Source: a virus. From it: DNA of 59,083 bases. Shown here in pieces: positions 18,401-26,594 of the stretch (position 1 is its first letter; every line of letters begins with the position of its first letter). The notes beneath the pieces are model-generated. The model was given only the letters and a program-made list of their open reading frames with translations. It searched no databases and was not told the DNA's origin. The stretch spans positions 1 to 59,083 of the IMG/VR virus record IMGVR_UViG_3300032278_002689; one strand, given 5' to 3'. The translations under genes and the position numbers were made by a program.

Positions 18401-18959
18401 CATCACCATCTTTATGTTCTGGAAAACGTAATGCTGGTAAGTTTTTAAATATTCTTAAATACCCAAAAATATTTGATCGTTGAGGCCACAACTTTTCAAA
18501 TCCTTCTAAAAAAGAATTATTATCCCTTGTCATGTATACATTGTCTTTAAAATTATCACAGAGATTGCTTGAATTCTTAGGCAGGTCGTTATAATATTTG
18601 TTTGCATTAAAATGAAGCAAGACTGCTTCTGGAAACAAATTAAAATAATGAATTATTTTTTCAAAGGTTCCTGGTAGAATTACATCATCAGCATCTAAAT
18701 GACATACAATATCACCAATAGCAGGAAGTTGTGGATTCCACCAAATTTCTTTCTTATGTTTAGGCTCTACTATTCTTATTCTGTTATCCGCTCTTTTTAA
18801 TTTTTCCATTATTGAGCGAGTATTATCAGAAGAAAAATCATCAGCAAGAATCCATTCCCAATGATCATAATTTTGATAAAGAACAGAACCCGCCAATTCT
18901 TCTAAATAAGTCTCAGCATTATAACAGGAAGTCACAAGAGACAGTTTAAAACTCTTCAT
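15405..18959 (-). CDS. Giant tri-domain glycosyltransferase: GT2 + GT4 + TibC/Aah-type O-heptosyltransferase
   Basis: The 1184-residue product has three parts. Residues 1-300 are a GT2 domain (SLVTSCYNAETYLEEL, and the metal-binding HLDADD near 92). Residues 425-760 are a GT4 domain (VHVGCGLDIPPKGYGGLEE, and ETGQPCLAVLEAMACGLPVV near 670). Residues 770-1150 match autotransporter O-heptosyltransferases: ALGDTLAWMPVVEEFRKKH, then KYWNYPGGWDKVVDFL, GLGSGLSWLAWAL, and the cysteine set CNSCYN...WCPDH...FEC. In TibC those cysteines hold an iron ion. That family attaches heptose to serines of surface proteins. The start overlaps the previous gene by 14 bases. The acceptor in this phage is unknown; virion proteins are plausible. 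Confidence 0.85.
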   Translation of the reverse strand: MKSFKLSLVTSCYNAETYLEELAGSVLYQNYDHWEWILADDFSSDNTRSIMEKLKRADNRIRIVEPKHKKEIWWNPQLPAIGDIVCHLDADDVILPGTFEKIIHYFNLFPEAVLLHFNANKYYNDLPKNSSNLCDNFKDNVYMTRDNNSFLEGFEKLWPQRSNIFGYLRIFKNLPALRFPEHKDGDACLSNDGQWLLNLERYGKWLTIPRTTYLAREHGESENFRNWNPRGEAQLVINEKEERKNFILEYPRNIKYFDDIYDLAESTYLSKLNYETERKLVSFLNFDYTSEQISKVKHLFFDHDIVFDKHLKDISYFFVKINLIDTPETISNIISKLPSSNYEISFFSDNTHLHENNRKQSNNIEDIKEVITSDGRSVFWYAQDNRIHFVSDNQQITEVSEIILPTQNVHVYDAQDKKEEENNLKIMQVHVGCGLDIPPKGYGGLEEVIYQYMRVAKGRGHEVSLKWLDDITQSDLEKYDVFHNHTGGFWNLLRDRCIPYIFTMHDAFVKIHGKNSHYYMTNNETIKNSLFSLIPTEDMIDFFLYPEKLRRLHHGVNTNYFFPYENKKDIRLICVGGGDERKGFHLAIQAAKKLGLPITIVGPDSIHEDYNKKFYDIVNDCKKHITANPPQDLSIIGKGNPIDVHLAGNVDKDELRNLLNEHHVMIHPASIETGQPCLAVLEAMACGLPVVGTMQDDIHVKGLTICTRDVDVIVEKVKEVLDNYDECSKNAREFAKERDWENIFDELEKYYYEAKELKYTKPFDMKDRLMFAYQNTSIEGKNVFELNMQKNPHLTIRGSIPGTYRVNFIDKDTNFSHYSNEVSTGGWAACGIDYYVNWKVEAINIETENIEFEYEQDFRNKNIFIWFDSIALGDTLAWMPVVEEFRKKHNCKMYCSTFWNEYLIDSYSETTFITPESGFNDFVSSYRIGFFETSPQSPVDMKEVSLQGLCAGILGIKDFKETKCEIKVKETETELEKPYVCIATQATAQAKYWNYPGGWDKVVDFLSEKGYNIVCIDKYHSFGQGEYFNKAPKNVIGRHERTLDQTIATLDGAEFFIGLGSGLSWLAWALNKYVILISGFSNPKSEFSSKCFRLHSDAGCNSCYNRHKFDPSDWIWCPDHKNTDRMFECSKNITPEKVYDAIEEVKKSLDNTTMRRDKFNRNKIRDKEAEFDKKYVLTQIEKKQ

Positions 18960-21624
18960 GATTTATCTCTATATCATCATCTTTTAATAAAGTAGTTCCA
19001 TCTTTGAAAGAGTTATCTAAATATGATTCTCCTGAACATTGAATTGAAATAGGAGTTTTAACTATGCCACATTTCTTATCAGGAAATATATTATTATTCA
19101 ACCACAGATCATATGTGTCCCATTTTGTATCTTTCAATTTCTTTCTAAAATACGTTTTTCTCTTTTTGTCTGTAGATATTAAATAACAATGTGCTTCAGA
19201 CATTCTATCTGTTATACCAAAATATGCATGATCTTCGTGATTCCAATCAGGAATTCTTTTTCCAAAAGACATATAATACAGATCATACTGATTTATATCA
19301 TCCAGTCGATCCATAATTGCTTTATGAACTTCATGTACTGGTTTTATAAAAACAGCATCACATTCACAAAATAAAACCGCATCAAATTCTTCGTTTAAAT
19401 GTTCATTTATAGCATCTCTATGGGCAGAAAAATTACCATAATGTGCTGGAGTTAATTTATATTCACCTGACTTCACTTGCACATCATTTGGTCTAGCACA
19501 TGTTTCTTTTGGGGGAAGATTTTTATATAAAGGATTTACCATTTGTACATATGTCCAATTTGCATGTTTAGATAATTTTTCAAGATGTCTTATTGATTCC
19601 TTTTCTCTTTCACCCTCTATATCAACGAGCATGTGAACTATTTTTATTTTTGGCAGGCGTCTTGTTGCCCACAAATTTCCCAACTCACCACGTTCTGTTA
19701 CTTGAGCATCAGCAATAACTTGATAACCAATACCTTCTAATCTCGCTATAAAATCATTTGCTTTGTCTTTCATAAAATCAACACCATGGTCATCCGTGCC
19801 ACATGGGTGTGCTTCCATAGAAAGTTTTCTCAACTTATATCTAAAAAAATCATCAGAAACAGCCGGAAATATGTCCCACTCCGCTCCTTCACAATCTATC
19901 TTTAATGCATCTATTCTATCAATATTATTATTTTTCATAAATTGTTCAAGTGTAACACAATTAACGATTTCTTCTTTTCTTACACCATGATTTGCTTCGT
20001 TGGCGGCATTATTATTATAAGTTTCATAAAAAGAATTACAAGAACTAGCACCGATAGTAATAAACGGTTTAGATGAATTATCAGAAGAAATTGCTAAATT
20101 ATATTTTTCAACATTTTTATATTCTTCCACATTTTTACATAAAATATCAAAAGTTGTTTTGGTGGGCTCAATCGTATGAATATGAGAAACTTTTTTATTT
20201 AAAGCATACAAATCAAAAAATCCATAATGTCCACCAATGTCAATTACAGTATCTCCTTCTATCAAATTTAATTTATCATAATAATTTAATATCAAAGTTT
20301 CATAAAAAGTGTACCAAGAAGAAGGATCATCTGCTATTCCATAAAACTTTTTTCTTTCTCCGAGAATTTTAATATCTACTTCAGTTTTCCATGGAAACGA
20401 TTTTTCATATAAAAGATGATGATTGTCTAATAAATTCACATCATTTAAATTAGAATAATAGTTTTTAGGAGCATCAAATATTTTTACTATAAATCCATTT
20501 GTAACATCTTTACCACAATGCGGCTGACACCACATTGAATTTGTCAGAATGTGTGATCTGTAAGTCAACAAACCAGTATCTATTTCATATACACACAACA
20601 ATTTCTCATGAAAACATTCATATAAATTTAAAAAATGAAAAGTTATTTTTGTTTCTTCAAGCGAACAATTTACAAGGCGATCACTAATGTTCAACATTCT
20701 ATGTATTTTAATTAAATTAATATTAAAATCTTCAGAAAGCCAAGTAACTTTTTCATCATATTTGTCAAGATATGAATCAATTTTATGCGATAATACAGGT
20801 ATATTCCAAGACAATGCCTCTTTCAATACTAGTGGATTCGTTTCTTTATCATAACCACTGCCTTTGGAAGTAAACAAAAATAGATCCATACATGAATAAA
20901 ATTTTTCTATATCATCTCTTTCTCCCCAAACCGTACAATTATCAGGAAGTTCTTTTGTTAAGGGGTCCCAGTAATCTTTAAAGTTTTCCGCAAGATTTCC
21001 TACAAAATGAAACTGGACATCAGTTAAGTGTTTAGCATATTCAATAACTTCTGCTTGGTTTTTTCTTGATGTCCATAACCCAACATTCAATACGTGTTTT
21101 AAGGCAGGATCAACACCCAATTCTCTCAAAGCAACATCTCTTTGTTTTTCTGATGTTTTTTTATCAACAGGATATTCTATGACACATGCAGGAACATCTA
21201 TTGACCTAAATTTTATTAATTGATTATCACTACAAAATAAAAATTTATCTGGTAAAACTTTCTTTGAGGAAGGATCGAAAGAAGAATCGTGAGAAGTTTC
21301 AAAAATTAAATAATTTCTATTTTTATTATAAATTTTTTCGGCTATTTTATCATCCATAAAGAATTCAGGCATTTCTTCAAAATGAACAATATGGGGTTTT
21401 ATTTCATCTAAATACTTCAGAATATCATCTTTATTATCAGATAAAGTTATTAAACGTTCATTTAGAATGTTTAATATTTTGTCCTTTTGAACCCTATAGT
21501 GTCCGTAATCACTATATTCTATTACATAAATATCATTGTCCCCATGCAACAATTCAATTTTTTTAAGAAGATATTGGGGTGCGCCACCTGTAGATAGATG
21601 GGGTGTAATATATAAAATTCTCAT
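18946..21624 (-). CDS. Tri-domain sugar enzyme: GT4 glycosyltransferase + FkbM methyltransferase + GT-A glycosyltransferase
   Basis: From ATG at 21624 the product is 892 residues; a GTG six bases earlier is a weaker start. Residues 1-310 resemble GT4 (LYITPHLSTGGAPQYLLKK at the N-terminus, KETNPLVLKEALSWNIPVLS near 260). Residues 450-640 are an FkbM-type methyltransferase (DTVIDIGGHYGFFDLYAL for SAM, then ALKIDCEGAEWDI). Residues 655-890 look like a GT-A transferase with a CECDAVF acidic motif near 750. Together they could build and O-methylate a glycan that the downstream protein transfers. It is first in the operon leading to gp33-59-32, behind a sigma70-like promoter. Confidence 0.8.
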   Translation of the reverse strand: MRILYITPHLSTGGAPQYLLKKIELLHGDNDIYVIEYSDYGHYRVQKDKILNILNERLITLSDNKDDILKYLDEIKPHIVHFEEMPEFFMDDKIAEKIYNKNRNYLIFETSHDSSFDPSSKKVLPDKFLFCSDNQLIKFRSIDVPACVIEYPVDKKTSEKQRDVALRELGVDPALKHVLNVGLWTSRKNQAEVIEYAKHLTDVQFHFVGNLAENFKDYWDPLTKELPDNCTVWGERDDIEKFYSCMDLFLFTSKGSGYDKETNPLVLKEALSWNIPVLSHKIDSYLDKYDEKVTWLSEDFNINLIKIHRMLNISDRLVNCSLEETKITFHFLNLYECFHEKLLCVYEIDTGLLTYRSHILTNSMWCQPHCGKDVTNGFIVKIFDAPKNYYSNLNDVNLLDNHHLLYEKSFPWKTEVDIKILGERKKFYGIADDPSSWYTFYETLILNYYDKLNLIEGDTVIDIGGHYGFFDLYALNKKVSHIHTIEPTKTTFDILCKNVEEYKNVEKYNLAISSDNSSKPFITIGASSCNSFYETYNNNAANEANHGVRKEEIVNCVTLEQFMKNNNIDRIDALKIDCEGAEWDIFPAVSDDFFRYKLRKLSMEAHPCGTDDHGVDFMKDKANDFIARLEGIGYQVIADAQVTERGELGNLWATRRLPKIKIVHMLVDIEGEREKESIRHLEKLSKHANWTYVQMVNPLYKNLPPKETCARPNDVQVKSGEYKLTPAHYGNFSAHRDAINEHLNEEFDAVLFCECDAVFIKPVHEVHKAIMDRLDDINQYDLYYMSFGKRIPDWNHEDHAYFGITDRMSEAHCYLISTDKKRKTYFRKKLKDTKWDTYDLWLNNNIFPDKKCGIVKTPISIQCSGESYLDNSFKDGTTLLKDDDIEINHEEF

Positions 21625-21638
21625 AAACACTTTTGAAG

Positions 21639-21648
21639 GCTAAATATA
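21639..21648 (+). promoter_or_regulatory. GCTAAATATA late-promoter-like motif upstream of rightward structural genes
   Basis: GCTAAATATA is the same string seen at 9613-9622. It lies about 75 bases before the ATG of the 323-residue gene, in the 98-base divergent gap. A T4-like late start would give a leader of about 70 bases. Function is inferred from recurrence and position. Confidence 0.4.
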
Positions 21649-21683
21649 TATAATATAAACAAAATATACTGTTACAATTATAT

Positions 21684-21712
21684 AGTTTACACTATTTTGA
21701 ACTTAATGTCAA
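21684..21712 (-). promoter_or_regulatory. Sigma70-type promoter for the giant glycosyltransferase-gp33-59-32 operon
   Basis: On the minus strand a perfect TTGACA (-35, 21712-21707) is followed after 17 bases by TAAACT (-10, 21689-21684). The predicted start near 21677 gives a leader of about 50 bases before the ATG at 21624. Such host-type promoters serve early phage genes, which suits gp59 and gp32. It implies that the two giant sugar enzymes are made early too. Confidence 0.6.
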
Positions 21713-21722
21713 TGGATTATTT

Positions 21723-22694
21723 ATGACACAATACAGACACTTATATTGGGATTCCGGAAATAAAGACCTTCGGATGTATCAAAATGCACATATAGACACC
21801 CTTAGTTATTTTTTAAGAAAAAGATATGCTGATCTTTTAAACACAACCGACACTACTCCAGGTTGGGTAGGAAAGACTCAGCCCGGCGGAGCAGGCTCAG
21901 CCGGAATAGGAAGTGCTAATAATGGTGTAAGATCATCGGGATCTCATACAGAAACAGATGATAATACTCCCACAGGTGGATACGAACCAGATACAACTTT
22001 TAGTAGTGATCAAACATCTATCACCAATACACAAAACTTTTTTTATCAAAATATAAATCATAGTACAGCGGCTCCTGTAGAAGCAACGATAAACACCAGT
22101 GGACTATTATATTGGCTAAGTCCCGATTTAAAAATAGGACCAATCAGCGAAACGGATCTTCGGGATACACTTGCAGATCATTGTCTTACTCAAATGGAAA
22201 CTGGAGATGAAGTGGGCACTTATAGAGTATCCGTTTCTGCTCCAAACACCGCAAGTGGAATATCTGGTGGATGGGTTGACAAAGGATCATTTTTTACAGA
22301 TTCAATCTATGGTAATGCTAGTTATAATGATTATAGATTATGGTTAAAAACTGCAAATACGACTGAACCATCATCTCCAGATAACTATATTAGATGGGAC
22401 AGCACCAATAATGAAATACAACTAGAAACTAGTACACTTTATAGTTCCACTGCTAAATTAATAAATGATGTTTATATAAACATACTCCATAGAAGAGCCC
22501 CATTATATAATGTTCAAACTACTAATAGTGGTAACCATAGAGGAACATTTTACGATAAAAAATATGACAGTTACACAAATGTATTAAGTGGTCCATCAGG
22601 CGGAGTATACACAAGAACATATACGCCGTCCGGATCTATTGTAGATAACAACGGACCTTACTATTTCGTAAGTCCTGGTCAAAGAACCCCATAG
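21723..22694 (+). CDS. Probable virion structural protein of unknown function (323 aa)
   Basis: The product starts MTQYRHLYWDSGNKDLRMYQ and is 323 residues. Residues 55-105 are very rich in Gly, Ser, Thr and Asn, and the whole chain has the polar, low-charge composition of fibre or decoration proteins. No enzyme motif, signal peptide or membrane segment is visible. It is followed after eleven bases by a second plus-strand gene with a strong ribosome-binding site, and both are flanked by minus-strand sugar genes. Its many Ser/Thr residues make it a possible acceptor for the neighbouring glycosyltransferases, but this is speculation. No clear Shine-Dalgarno sequence precedes its ATG. Confidence 0.6.
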   Translation: MTQYRHLYWDSGNKDLRMYQNAHIDTLSYFLRKRYADLLNTTDTTPGWVGKTQPGGAGSAGIGSANNGVRSSGSHTETDDNTPTGGYEPDTTFSSDQTSITNTQNFFYQNINHSTAAPVEATINTSGLLYWLSPDLKIGPISETDLRDTLADHCLTQMETGDEVGTYRVSVSAPNTASGISGGWVDKGSFFTDSIYGNASYNDYRLWLKTANTTEPSSPDNYIRWDSTNNEIQLETSTLYSSTAKLINDVYINILHRRAPLYNVQTTNSGNHRGTFYDKKYDSYTNVLSGPSGGVYTRTYTPSGSIVDNNGPYYFVSPGQRTP

Positions 22695-22705
22695 AAGGAA
22701 ATATA

Positions 22706-23602
22706 ATGATTACTCTAGAAGAAACATATCACGCCTCTGATTACGAAACATGGTTCGCCTACTGGAAACAATGTAGAGTTGCTACGGTTTACTTCAAATT
22801 TGCGCCGGGCTATACCGGAGAAGACAATCCTCTCCAAATACGTTTTAGAGAAATACCCGAAGGTGAAGATATGACTAAACCTCATCCAGACATTGAGGTA
22901 CAAATAATTGAATCACAAACAGAAACATATTGTGTTAGGGCACTATTAGACGCCCTACCCGAAGATTCTGTCTACAAAACCTTTTCCTTAATAGAGAAAT
23001 CTACACAAAATTATTATGATACCATAACAAAAAGAGAAAAAGAATTTAATGAATGGCAAGAATATAAAAAAAATGGTAATCTTACAATAGAAACTGTTGA
23101 TGAAACAAAACCCATCACATGGGAATCCATAAGAAATGCTTCAACAGAAGAATTGTTTCAAACAAAACTTGAAATATTTGAATCACCGCCCGTTCAAGAG
23201 ACTAATAAAAAAGAGTATCGTTCTGCTGTTAGAAAATCAAGTTCAATCATTGAGGCAATGTATTGGTACTATTTAATAGTTAATGAAGGTGAAGAAGACG
23301 GGGCGCGGTCAAAAATGGAAACAATTCCTGAAGATATAAATTCATTACTTATAGATATTCCTTCTGAATCAATTTTTAAATGGAAATTACAGATTTTCGA
23401 AAGAGAAGAAGTTCAAAATAGCGAAAACAAAAGAGCAAGAAGCAAAATTAGAAAAGCAAATAATTTAGTTGAACTATTTTCAGCCTATAATGAATTGGAT
23501 GAATCGGATCCAACAACTCCAACCATTGCAGAAAAATTTAAAAATTTAAATGATGAGGAAAAAGAAGAACTCAGAGAACTTCTTCAAGATAAAAAAGAAT
23601 AA
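22706..23602 (+). CDS. Probable structural or accessory protein with an internal duplication (298 aa)
   Basis: The 298-residue product begins MITLEETYHASDYETWFAYW. Its middle and C-terminus contain two related units of about 55 residues: one with STEELFQTKLEIFESPPVQE (about 147-205), one with PSESIFKWKLQIFEREEVQN (about 217-272). Each is followed by a basic R-S-x-x-RK-S/A helix. The rest is charged and helical. The family is not recognised. AGAAGG with an AATATAATG spacer precedes the start. Its 3' end overlaps the convergent glycosyltransferase gene by 19 bases, so no terminator separates them. Confidence 0.6.
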   Translation: MITLEETYHASDYETWFAYWKQCRVATVYFKFAPGYTGEDNPLQIRFREIPEGEDMTKPHPDIEVQIIESQTETYCVRALLDALPEDSVYKTFSLIEKSTQNYYDTITKREKEFNEWQEYKKNGNLTIETVDETKPITWESIRNASTEELFQTKLEIFESPPVQETNKKEYRSAVRKSSSIIEAMYWYYLIVNEGEEDGARSKMETIPEDINSLLIDIPSESIFKWKLQIFEREEVQNSENKRARSKIRKANNLVELFSAYNELDESDPTTPTIAEKFKNLNDEEKEELRELLQDKKE

Positions 23603-24231
23603 TCTATATCTTCATATTTAAAATGAATGATTTTAATGTCATCATGAAATCCGTCTAAATAAACATATTCTCCTGGATACATAGAATTTATTGATGCGAG
23701 TTCTTTTAAATTTTTTTTATTACACATTCTAGTTACCCATGTTTCAGGAAGATATTTTAATTTTAATTTTTTCTTTACTTGATCTTCTACAAAATATTGT
23801 TCCCCATTAACTGGTCCTGTTGTTATTTCACGTATAATATAATGTTGTGACCAATAATTAATATTGCTCATAAATTCATCATAAATGTATTTACAGTCTT
23901 TTGGATAATATTTTTGAAATCCACCACATAATGAATAATTTTCATTCCAGGTATCACTCCACCAAGATTTTACGGATAAAAATTCTCCTCTTTCTATGGG
24001 ATAATCAATAGCTTTAATGTAATCATTAATATAAAAAGTATCAATATCAATTACAAGAACTGGCTCATCAATATCCATATTCATGACTCGTAATTTATTC
24101 CATTGTAAATCTACTCCGGACAATTCATCTCTAATCCATGTAACATTCGATATTTTTGAATTAATATAATCTTCAACTCTTTGATCATATTTGTCACGCA
24201 CTCTAACTGCAAATACTTTTGTTTTATTCAT
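23584..24231 (-). CDS. GT-A type glycosyltransferase (last gene of the tailoring array)
   Basis: The 215-residue product has the small GT-A pattern of phage sugar transferases. It has an N-terminal KVFAVRVRDKYDQRVEDYI strand-helix, a LQWNKLRVMNM helix, then VLVIDIDTFYINDY with the DxD metal site near residue 63, and a VKSWWSDTWNENYSLCGGF acceptor-loop region. The 27006-27575 protein shares the WW...N.S...G...IYD-x-F pattern, so they are probably paralogues. Sugar and acceptor cannot be told. It starts with an ATGA overlap and ends inside the 3' end of the opposite-strand structural gene. Confidence 0.65.
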   Translation of the reverse strand: MNKTKVFAVRVRDKYDQRVEDYINSKISNVTWIRDELSGVDLQWNKLRVMNMDIDEPVLVIDIDTFYINDYIKAIDYPIERGEFLSVKSWWSDTWNENYSLCGGFQKYYPKDCKYIYDEFMSNINYWSQHYIIREITTGPVNGEQYFVEDQVKKKLKLKYLPETWVTRMCNKKNLKELASINSMYPGEYVYLDGFHDDIKIIHFKYEDIDYSFLS

Positions 24232-24743
24232 TTTCGGAAAACTGTGAAATCAATTGCAAATCTTTTCTTATCAGAAAGAATTTCTTCACCCGAATGTTTT
24301 TCTGACGGATCAAAAATACAAAATGATGTTGGTTTGATATAGTTGCTCATTCCGTTGTAAAAAAATCCACCACCCCATTCTTCTTTCCAATCACTATTAA
24401 TAATTCCTAGAATCTTAACACAATTATTATCTTTTTCCTCATCTATGTGTATATTATTTGGTGTATGTTTATCCTTTATTGATATACCACATAAACAAAT
24501 CTCTGGAATAAACAACCCTCGACCCCCTGTTTCATGAATCTGAAGTAATAATCCCATAGCAAGTCCCGCTAAAAGGGGATGTCTCATTCCATTAGTATTA
24601 ATAATGTCTAGTTTTAAAAACTTATCTTCGATTGAAAATTTTTCTCCAGCAGGAAATTTCAGATTCCAATTTTCAGAAGTAGATGCAAAGTATTTGAGTG
24701 TATCCAAATAATCTGGACTACAACAATTATTTAATATTTTCAT
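24228..24743 (-). CDS. Fe(II)/2-oxoglutarate-dependent oxygenase, prolyl hydroxylase-like
   Basis: The 171-residue product has the facial triad in order: H99 and D101 in NIHIDEEKD, H150 in PSEKHSGEE, and the co-substrate arginine R161 in KKRFAIDF. A GGGFFYNG turn near residue 125 matches the P4H-type double-stranded beta-helix. Such enzymes hydroxylate proteins, sugars or small molecules using oxygen and 2-oxoglutarate. It is flanked by two glycosyltransferases with ATGA overlaps on both sides, pointing to hydroxylation of a glycan or of its acceptor. It is one of six such oxygenases in the array. Confidence 0.8.
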   Translation of the reverse strand: MKILNNCCSPDYLDTLKYFASTSENWNLKFPAGEKFSIEDKFLKLDIINTNGMRHPLLAGLAMGLLLQIHETGGRGLFIPEICLCGISIKDKHTPNNIHIDEEKDNNCVKILGIINSDWKEEWGGGFFYNGMSNYIKPTSFCIFDPSEKHSGEEILSDKKRFAIDFTVFRK

Positions 24744-25531
24744 ATAGATTTAATCATATTAAAATGTTTATAAACTTCACGTTCTCTTACAACTTCTCTA
24801 TATTCCCATTCAACTTCTGGAATCCATAAACCAGCAGAAGAAGCAGATTTTTCTAAAAACCAATGATGATTATATAAAAAAATTTTTGGATCTTTATATT
24901 TTTCTCTAACTCTTTCAGTTCCAGCATATTCATTATCTCTAAATCCTTCACCAGGAATACTTACGTTCAATAAAAATTCTCTATTCCAAATAGTCGGTTG
25001 ATGGCACAATAAAAAACCACTGTCTCTTTTGGCCTTTAAAACTTTTTTATTTTGTACATAATGATCAGTTTCTTCATATTCATCTAAAACATAGGAAGAT
25101 GTAAGTCGATGTAATCTCAGTCCATTCACATCATTGAATCGTACAAACCTTAATAATGAATTAAACAAGTTTGCATCAATCTGTTTAAATGGCCATTGAT
25201 CTTCTTGCATGTATAAAACATACTTTGTTTGAACCGAATTTAAAGATGTTATAAGTCTATCACTCCACCCCTCATCAATTTGCTTTGGGCCCCCATAAGT
25301 AGGTAACCAATCTCGTTCTTCGATTCCCATATATTTTTTACTTTTACCCGTTTTAATCTGAAGTATTCTCTGATCATTAAAGGGTAATTCTATTTCTTCA
25401 TTGCAAAAATATATGGGCCATCCTAAATCTAAAAATTCAAAATGATCAAACATAGTATACCAGCCATCCCAAAAATGACTGTATTCGTCACACGTATGAA
25501 TTATGATACTTATATTATTGTTATGGGGCAT
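24740..25531 (-). CDS. Putative glycosyltransferase (GT-A)
   Basis: Taking ATG at 25531 (MPHNNNISIIIHTCDEYSHF) gives 263 residues. The longer frame from 25609 lies deep in the upstream gene and adds unrelated residues. An ISIIIHTCDEY strand opens the fold, WPIYFCNEE follows, and SVQTKYVLYMQEDQWPFKQI carries an acidic ED in the place of a DxD. Phage and bacterial glycan transferases share this Y-V-L-x-x-(Q/D)-(E/D)-D pattern. The start overlaps the previous stop by eleven bases. The precise family is uncertain. Confidence 0.6.
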   Translation of the reverse strand: MPHNNNISIIIHTCDEYSHFWDGWYTMFDHFEFLDLGWPIYFCNEEIELPFNDQRILQIKTGKSKKYMGIEERDWLPTYGGPKQIDEGWSDRLITSLNSVQTKYVLYMQEDQWPFKQIDANLFNSLLRFVRFNDVNGLRLHRLTSSYVLDEYEETDHYVQNKKVLKAKRDSGFLLCHQPTIWNREFLLNVSIPGEGFRDNEYAGTERVREKYKDPKIFLYNHHWFLEKSASSAGLWIPEVEWEYREVVREREVYKHFNMIKSI

Positions 25532-26594
25532 CGGTCCAAATATTACACAGTAAAATACGTTCTTTTGTTTCTGGTTTAGTGAAATCATATTCTCTAAAAA
25601 ATTCATCATTTACATGAATTGTTATATTTTCAAGACCAGCTTCAAGAAAAAAATCTGTTCTGTAACCCCAATCAGAACAGGTAAAAGCAGAATATTGCTC
25701 ATTATTTCTAAAAATTTTCACATGAATTGTTCCCTTTGGGGGCATAGCAAAAAATCTATATCCTTGTTGGGGTTCATACCACGCAAGACATATCCAAGGA
25801 TATTCAGCATCAGTATAAATTTTTTGTTTTTCGAAACCTATTCTTTGAACAGTCTCTTCAAGATTTTTTATTTCAATATTTTCTTCAAAAGTATTTGTGT
25901 TTTTATTCATATAAGATACACCAAGAACATATCCTAATAATTCTTCTCCCATCTGCATACCATAATCAACAATCATTTTTTTAAGATGATCATTAGGATA
26001 CATATTCAATCTTCGATATAAAAAATCTACATTACAAGACATAATCAATGTCATAATTTGCCAATGTCTGATTCTTCTATCTCCCCAATGTTCAACATCT
26101 AAATCTTCTGTTTCTCGTTCATAAAATACTGCTTGTTTTCCTTGATTTAATATAGTATCACTATTTTTTATTAATTCATCATCAAAAGGCAAAAATCCAT
26201 CATAGTCAAATAGGTGTATTACTTTTTTATTAAGAAGTTTTGCATATGTGACACCAGCAAGTAATAAACGTAAAACTGCAAATATTGTGTTATTTTTAAA
26301 AAATTCTCTACTTGCAATATTAAAAATAGGGAAAGTTTCTCCTTTGTCGTCACCGCCATAACAATAATGAATTAAGTATCCTTTCAATGTGGGATCATCG
26401 ATCAAGATATTATCTTTATCATAAATTGCATAATCAACTAATTCTTGGGTGTCTTTATCAAGAGGCAAATGGCTCGTAATCAAAACATCATATCCAAAAG
26501 ATTTAAATTGTTTTATAAATTTATGACAACATGATTTTCTCTCTTCATCAGACAAATATGCATGTATCAAAATTATATCATTTGTTTTATCCAT
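25521..26594 (-). CDS. Putative glycosyltransferase of a viral family (357 aa)
   Basis: The N-terminal half has DIILIHAYLSDEERKSCCHK, then FKSFGYDVLITSHLPLDKDT, VDYAIYDKDNIL and KLLNKKVIHLFDYDGFLPF (about residues 105-140). I associate this pattern with a glycosyltransferase-like family in large phages and marine viruses, where D-Y-D fills the metal site. The C-terminal part (about 240-357) seems to be a small beta domain with a receiver-like FFAMPPKGTIHVKIFRN strand pattern, perhaps substrate-binding. The product is soluble. The start overlaps the previous gene by eight bases. The function is tentative. Confidence 0.5.
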   Translation of the reverse strand: MDKTNDIILIHAYLSDEERKSCCHKFIKQFKSFGYDVLITSHLPLDKDTQELVDYAIYDKDNILIDDPTLKGYLIHYCYGGDDKGETFPIFNIASREFFKNNTIFAVLRLLLAGVTYAKLLNKKVIHLFDYDGFLPFDDELIKNSDTILNQGKQAVFYERETEDLDVEHWGDRRIRHWQIMTLIMSCNVDFLYRRLNMYPNDHLKKMIVDYGMQMGEELLGYVLGVSYMNKNTNTFEENIEIKNLEETVQRIGFEKQKIYTDAEYPWICLAWYEPQQGYRFFAMPPKGTIHVKIFRNNEQYSAFTCSDWGYRTDFFLEAGLENITIHVNDEFFREYDFTKPETKERILLCNIWTDAP

